Part shown: positions 5,996 to 9,474 of the stretch, one piece after another
Layout: every line of letters begins with the position of its first letter
Numbering within the stretch: position 1 is the stretch's first letter
NCBI GenBank assembly: GCA_030636255.1
Contig: DAOVXH010000059.1
Span: 1 to 9,474 of the forward strand
DNA length: 9,474 nt
Direction: 5' to 3'
From: Methanomassiliicoccales archaeon
GTDB lineage: Archaea > Thermoplasmatota > Thermoplasmata > SG8-5
The notes under the pieces: generated by a model
Seen by the model: the letters and a program-made list of their open reading frames with translations, nothing else
The model's database searches: none
What the model was told of the DNA's origin: nothing
Translations under genes and position numbers: made by a program

Positions 5996-6892
5996 TTAAT
6001 CTTGAATATTCTCAATTGCTTCCAGCCATCGATCCTTGACTTCCTTGAGCATTTCCCCATCCATCTGCTCCTCCACAAGGGCATCTATAAGGTAATCAAC
6101 AAGAGCCAGAACCCCTTCTTTCTTGGGATTGTTATGGTCTATTCCGGCCCTGGCAACCTCTTCTCGAATTATCTTGCCAGCTGTTTGCATATTGCCATAA
6201 GCTTCAGAAAATTCAAACATTATCTGGTCCAGAACCTCAATGGTTGTTTTTCTTTCTCCGATATCTGCTAGTCCTTTGATTATGACATCCTGGATACGGG
6301 TGTAGAATGGATCTTCCGCCCTATCAAAATAGAACAATAAATTGGCCATTGATTCAAATGATTCCTCAACTTTCTCACCGGTCTTGGCACTTGTAAGGAA
6401 CCAGGTATTGAGATGTTCTGGAATATACTGTTTCATTCCATGATTGTATCTTTCCTCAAGTTCGCTCATGATATCCAGTGTGTTCATCAGGGAATCATCA
6501 TCTGCCAAGTCCACCTTATTCCCAAGGAATATGAAGGGCAATTTTACAGTACCAATAGTTCTCAAAATTAGAGGTATCCAGTATTTCTCCAGGTTGGCCA
6601 TTGTTTCCGGCCTTGTGATATCTCCAACAATGATTACGCCCTGCGCCCCAACAATCTGACGGGCCTGGGTTGACATATATCCCTCCCGGCCAAGCATATC
6701 CCATATCATTAGGTTTACCTGGATCTCCTGGCCCTCCACATTCATATCTATAACCTTTTTACTTACCTTGGTTCCGATTGTGGATATATAATCATCAGCA
6801 AACTCATCATGTACAAAACGCTTTATCAAGCTGGTCTTTCCAACTGCCGATTCACCTAGAAGCACAACTTTCTTCACTGTTTTTTTGACCAT
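5996..6892 (-). CDS. Ras-like small GTPase with C-terminal helical extension
   Basis: A 298-residue protein. Residues 7-190 form a Ras/Rab-type G domain: G1 GESAVGKT (13-20), switch I YISTIGT with T38, G3 WDMLG (64-68), G4 NKVD (125-128) and G5 TSAKTG (167-172). The residue after DxxG is R69, where Ras and Rab proteins have the catalytic glutamine, so intrinsic hydrolysis may be slow or rely on another residue or a partner. About 108 further residues (191-298) look helical and are not part of a standard GTPase; I do not recognise the domain. There is no C-terminal cysteine for lipidation and no membrane segment. The ATG at 6892 is preceded by AGGTGAT, a good match to the archaeal anti-Shine-Dalgarno. 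The gene is divergent from the site-2 protease, sharing a 92-bp gap, and lies 87 bp upstream of ahcY. Its role is probably regulatory; no target is evident. Confidence 0.9.
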   Translation of the reverse strand: MVKKTVKKVVLLGESAVGKTSLIKRFVHDEFADDYISTIGTKVSKKVIDMNVEGQEIQVNLMIWDMLGREGYMSTQARQIVGAQGVIIVGDITRPETMANLEKYWIPLILRTIGTVKLPFIFLGNKVDLADDDSLMNTLDIMSELEERYNHGMKQYIPEHLNTWFLTSAKTGEKVEESFESMANLLFYFDRAEDPFYTRIQDVIIKGLADIGERKTTIEVLDQIMFEFSEAYGNMQTAGKIIREEVARAGIDHNNPKKEGVLALVDYLIDALVEEQMDGEMLKEVKDRWLEAIENIQD

Positions 6893-6896
6893 CTCA

Positions 6897-6911
6897 TCAC
6901 CTGTGAGGTGA
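6897..6911. promoter_or_regulatory. Palindrome covering the GTPase ribosome-binding site
   Basis: TCACCT-GTG-AGGTGA has perfect 6-bp arms and a 3-base centre. On the GTPase mRNA the 3' arm contains AGGTGA, the Shine-Dalgarno sequence, so a hairpin would hide it. If transcription instead starts from the TATA box at 6924-6933, the start falls inside the palindrome, and it would act as DNA operator rather than RNA hairpin. Confidence 0.4.
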
Positions 6912-6923
6912 AATCCCTACTTT

Positions 6924-6967
6924 GTGATATAAGACTTTCTATGGCAGAAGTTATATTATCAAGTTAT
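6924..6967. promoter_or_regulatory. Divergent promoters of the GTPase and site-2 protease genes
   Basis: For the GTPase the minus strand reads CTTATATCAC (6933-6924), predicting a start near 6904. For the protease the plus strand reads TTATATTATC (6951-6960), about 30 bases before the ATG, which would give a leaderless or nearly leaderless mRNA. The second element also reads as ATAATATAAC on the minus strand, so it could serve the GTPase instead. Confidence 0.4.
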
Positions 6968-6968
6968 A

Positions 6969-6981
6969 GGATACAATATCC
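6969..6981. promoter_or_regulatory. Short inverted repeat just before the site-2 protease start
   Basis: GGATA-CAA-TATCC has 5-bp arms and a 3-base centre and ends 3 bases before the ATG at 6985. It overlaps the expected transcription start. It is short enough to be chance, and I note it because the divergent gene also has a palindrome at its start. Confidence 0.25.
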
Positions 6982-6984
6982 ACA

Positions 6985-8556
6985 ATGTCAGGCTGGAATT
7001 ATCCAAGACAAACTCATCAAAATGTTCCCAAATCTCTTTTGGACGATATAGAGAGGATAAAAGGTCTGGTAGCCAGATATTTTCCAATTTACAATATTGA
7101 AGTTCATTTTGACACAATATCAATGAAGTGCAATGTTGAAGAAATTACACTGGAACAAAAATTTGAAGACCTAAGGCAGGAAATGAAAGAATTGAGTTAT
7201 ATTCCACTGATAACCAAGGAAAGAGGAGAATATATTGTTCATGTTGTCAAACGACCTCCTAGTAAATTCAGAGGAATCTGGCTGAACCTTATTCTGCTAT
7301 TTGCCACAATCGGGTCAACCATCTTTGCAGGTGCTGGCCTCTGGAGCGCAACATTCTCCACTGGTGATATTTTTTTAGCTGAGAATTTGATTAATGGGGG
7401 TTTGTATTTCGCATTGCCACTTATGCTCATACTCAGTGTCCACGAAATGGCTCATTATGTGGCTGCAAAGAAGCATAATGTTGCTGCCTCTCTACCATTC
7501 TTCATACCAATGCCATTTTCGGTTCTGGGTACTTTCGGGGCATTAATCTCCATCAGAGAACCCATACCAACAAAGAAGGCATTACTGGACATTGGATTTG
7601 CAGGACCAATTGCAGGGTTCGTGGTAACAATTCCAGTGCTGATTATAGGATTTATGATGAATGGAGATGTTCCACAAATTCCTGCATCTGAAATAATAGC
7701 TGGAGGCAGTATGGAATGGGGCACTTCTCTATTTTTCGAGATATTTGTTATGGCCTTCGGGCTTCCAAGCCCGCTTACTATTCACCCAATGGCCTTTGCT
7801 GGTTGGGTCGGGCTTTTTGTTACTGCTTTGAATCTTCTGCCAGCCGGTCAACTAGATGGAGGACATATTGCCAGGGCATTACTTGGCGAAAAATCACGCT
7901 ATGCTGGTTATGGTGTCATCGCATTATTGCTTGGCCTGGGTCTGATGTTTGATTTTAGTGGATGGCTCATTCTTGCCCTGCTAATAATGTTCATGGGCAT
8001 CAGGCATCCACCTCCACTGAACGATGTGTCTCATCTGGACAATAAAAGGAAAATGGTAGGGGTAGCAGCGGCCCTGATGCTGGTGCTCTGCTTTGTACCG
8101 GTGCCCTTGATGCAAGTTGATTACAATTATGATTTTACATTCCAGGAGGGCGATGGAACCCTTGTAGGACCACATTTCAGCCATTCCATTGACAAACAGG
8201 TCTTTAATGACTGGCAGAACTATTCATTCCCTTTCAGGATTGAAAATAATGGTAATATGGAACTTGACCTTAGGTTCAATATTGACATCACCACAAATGT
8301 ATCTGGATATGAATGCTATGCCTGGCTGTCCCAAAATGGAAATACAACAGGTAATGTGAGTCAATATTTCAATACAACACTGGAACTTGGACAGACACAA
8401 AACCTCAGCCTCAATATGATGTTCAGTCCAATGGTGAATGCAACCCAAGCCATAATCGATATCGAGGAGTTGGAATACCCCTGGATGGAAGCAAACCTTA
8501 ACAGCGAAAGTGCAGGAAGGGCCCATGGAATGCGGGTTGCTGTTAATTTCACCTAG
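6985..8556 (+). CDS. Site-2 protease (M50) with sequon-rich extracytoplasmic C-terminal domain
   Basis: A 523-residue membrane metalloprotease. Residues 1-95 form a soluble alpha/beta N-terminal region, as in archaeal and plant EGY-type S2P proteins. Hydrophobic segments start near 98, then 138, 204, 268, 306, 324 and 357. The zinc-site motif HEMAH (153-157) and the partner motif NLLPAGQLDGGH (283-294, with D291) are intact, so it should cleave transmembrane substrates within the membrane. No PDZ domain is visible. After the last hydrophobic segment (about 357-376), some 145 residues of polar, beta-rich sequence follow. They contain eight N-x-S/T sequons (N412, N438, N453, N457, N463, N473, N485, N521), which suggests an extracytoplasmic, N-glycosylated domain. 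The start ATG lies close behind a TATA-like box. The gene is divergent from the GTPase and overlaps the convergent methyltransferase by 4 bp. The substrate is unknown. Confidence 0.9.
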   Translation: MSGWNYPRQTHQNVPKSLLDDIERIKGLVARYFPIYNIEVHFDTISMKCNVEEITLEQKFEDLRQEMKELSYIPLITKERGEYIVHVVKRPPSKFRGIWLNLILLFATIGSTIFAGAGLWSATFSTGDIFLAENLINGGLYFALPLMLILSVHEMAHYVAAKKHNVAASLPFFIPMPFSVLGTFGALISIREPIPTKKALLDIGFAGPIAGFVVTIPVLIIGFMMNGDVPQIPASEIIAGGSMEWGTSLFFEIFVMAFGLPSPLTIHPMAFAGWVGLFVTALNLLPAGQLDGGHIARALLGEKSRYAGYGVIALLLGLGLMFDFSGWLILALLIMFMGIRHPPPLNDVSHLDNKRKMVGVAAALMLVLCFVPVPLMQVDYNYDFTFQEGDGTLVGPHFSHSIDKQVFNDWQNYSFPFRIENNGNMELDLRFNIDITTNVSGYECYAWLSQNGNTTGNVSQYFNTTLELGQTQNLSLNMMFSPMVNATQAIIDIEELEYPWMEANLNSESAGRAHGMRVAVNFT

Positions 8557-9474
8557 TTTTTGAAAACACAAAAATATCTGGTCAAGGATTTATGAACCCT
8601 GACTGGCTCAATGATTTCCAGCTCAAGTGATGATAATTCAGTATGCTTTTCATCAGGCAATATGATGGCAAGTTTTCCGCCTGGCTTTAAGATTTTCTGG
8701 CTCATTTCAAAGGCCCGTTTGTACAAGGATTCTATTGGCTCCCTGGCAGTGCTGGCCGAGCGCCCATAAGGGGGGTCTGTGGCTATTGCATCCACCAATT
8801 GAATTTCATTGGGCCAGTCAGATATGTCCATCTTTCTTATGTCTGGATTTTCAATGGCATAATGTTTCAAATTTTGTATGGAACCATCTATCATACGCTG
8901 GTCAATGTCTCCGCCCAGAATATTGCAGCCCATTAATCCAGCCTCCAGAAGTATGCCTCCTGTGCCGCAGAAGGGGTCCAAGATGGTCTGGGATGGCTTT
9001 ATTCCTGTAAGGTTAACAAGTGCCCTGGCAAGCCTTGGATGCAATGAAATTGGATGGCTGAAGGGCCGATATTCAGACTTGCGCGACTCAAAGGATGAGC
9101 GGTCAATCTCTCCACTCAAGATGCCCAGATGAATTTTGCTGGCCATTAAGGCTCGAACTTCCACATCTGGATTACCAAGGTCAACTTTGTATGATTCTGA
9201 AAGAAGGCCGCCAATTTTTCTGGTGAGGGCCATGCCTACCTCTGGTTCCTGGGTTCCCAGACGCTTGGTCTTGGCCATGAATGTCTTGCCTGGAAGTTTT
9301 AGGTCTTCAAGGAAACTGGGAAGCTCATTCTCATGACCTGAAAAGATGTGTTTGCTTGCAGACCATGCAAGGGCCAGCCTTTCAGCAAGCTGGAATGTTT
9401 CAAAATCGCCTTCAATGATAATGGAACGGATGTCCGAATCAAGAACACTGGCACTGGCATCAAAGATTCTGGAA
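8553..9474 (-). CDS. trmG10: THUMP-domain SAM methyltransferase, probably tRNA (guanine-10-N2) dimethyltransferase (Trm-G10), 5' truncated
   Basis: The frame stays open from the stop at 8553-8555 to the right edge of the window, giving 306 visible codons with the true start outside. The ATG at 9278 is internal: upstream codons continue a THUMP-like sequence (LPGKTF joined to MAKTKRLG). The THUMP region runs through KVDLGNPDVEVRAL. The linker RPFSHPISLHPRLARAL is typical of archaeal Trm-G10. The Rossmann methyltransferase domain has the SAM motif DPFCGTGG (visible residues 166-173), an acidic motif GGDID, and the catalytic DPPYG (233-237), which marks N-methylation of an exocyclic amino group. 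Trm-G10 methylates G10 of tRNA in the cytosol. The specific tRNA target is inferred from family resemblance; another THUMP methyltransferase such as a Trm14-like enzyme is less likely. Roughly 30-50 N-terminal residues are probably missing, judged by usual family length. Confidence 0.88.
   Translation of the reverse strand, partial: SRIFDASASVLDSDIRSIIIEGDFETFQLAERLALAWSASKHIFSGHENELPSFLEDLKLPGKTFMAKTKRLGTQEPEVGMALTRKIGGLLSESYKVDLGNPDVEVRALMASKIHLGILSGEIDRSSFESRKSEYRPFSHPISLHPRLARALVNLTGIKPSQTILDPFCGTGGILLEAGLMGCNILGGDIDQRMIDGSIQNLKHYAIENPDIRKMDISDWPNEIQLVDAIATDPPYGRSASTAREPIESLYKRAFEMSQKILKPGGKLAIILPDEKHTELSSLELEIIEPVRVHKSLTRYFCVFKN
8557..8561 (+). terminator. Possible oligo-T terminator of the site-2 protease gene
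   Basis: TTTTT directly follows the TAG stop and lies inside the end of the opposing methyltransferase gene. On the opposite strand the last methyltransferase codons are also T-rich (TATTTTTGTGTTTTC), so each convergent transcript may end on a T run. Support is composition only. Confidence 0.3.

Noticed and set aside
6897..6981. An insertion-sequence end or attachment site, from the short inverted repeats near the divergent starts
   Set aside because: The arms are only 5-6 bp, unrelated to each other, and there is no transposase or integrase gene or target duplication in the window.
8224..8571. A 115-residue minus-strand open frame over the end of the site-2 protease
   Set aside because: It is antisense to the sequon-rich tail, overlaps the end of the methyltransferase gene on its own strand, and has no recognisable motif.
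8553..9278. A complete 241-residue methyltransferase starting at the ATG at 9278
   Set aside because: The frame is open to the window edge and the upstream 65 codons continue a THUMP-like sequence, so this ATG is internal and the gene is truncated by the window.

Overview
The window reads as archaeal chromosome. The evidence is a cupin-type phosphoglucose isomerase, a short archaeal-type S-adenosylhomocysteine hydrolase, a Trm-G10-like THUMP methyltransferase, a tRNA-Gln with no encoded CCA, TATA-like boxes close to start codons, oligo-T stretches after genes, and a Ras-like GTPase. The base composition leans AT by eye. A Thermoplasmatota or related euryarchaeal lineage is my best guess, but nothing here proves it.

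Layout from left to right. The tail of a cupin phosphoglucose isomerase (+) ends at 193. A tRNA-Gln(TTG) gene lies on the minus strand at 223-293. A small zinc-ribbon protein (+, 386-685) follows, then a 1001-residue STAND-type ATPase with C-terminal TPRs (+, 753-3758). Next come three minus-strand genes, which in transcription order are a Ras-like GTPase with a helical C-terminal extension (6892-5996), S-adenosylhomocysteine hydrolase (5908-4664) and a PfkB-family kinase (4667-3753). A site-2 protease with a sequon-rich extracytoplasmic tail (+, 6985-8556) is divergent from the GTPase. A THUMP/SAM methyltransferase (minus) ends at 8553 and runs off the right edge. No gap without a gene exceeds 300 bases. 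I see no CRISPR array, insertion sequence or other mobile element.

How the genes fit together. The hydrolase and PfkB kinase overlap by 4 nt and form a plausible methyl-cycle module: S-adenosylhomocysteine is split to adenosine and homocysteine, and the kinase would phosphorylate the adenosine (inferred). The methyltransferase at the right edge is one source of S-adenosylhomocysteine, but it is not in the same operon. The STAND-TPR ATPase, Ras-like GTPase and site-2 protease look like regulatory proteins. The most unusual is the ATPase, where a roughly 125-residue domain resembling longin/roadblock modules sits between Walker A and Walker B. Such modules partner Ras-like GTPases in other systems, and a Ras-like GTPase lies about 2.2 kb away. 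A functional link between the two is a hypothesis only.

Smaller observations include a TTG start for the hydrolase, adjacent inverted repeats in the GTPase-hydrolase gap, a palindrome over the GTPase ribosome-binding site, two convergent gene pairs that overlap at palindromic stop codons, and a mismatched T-stem in the tRNA.
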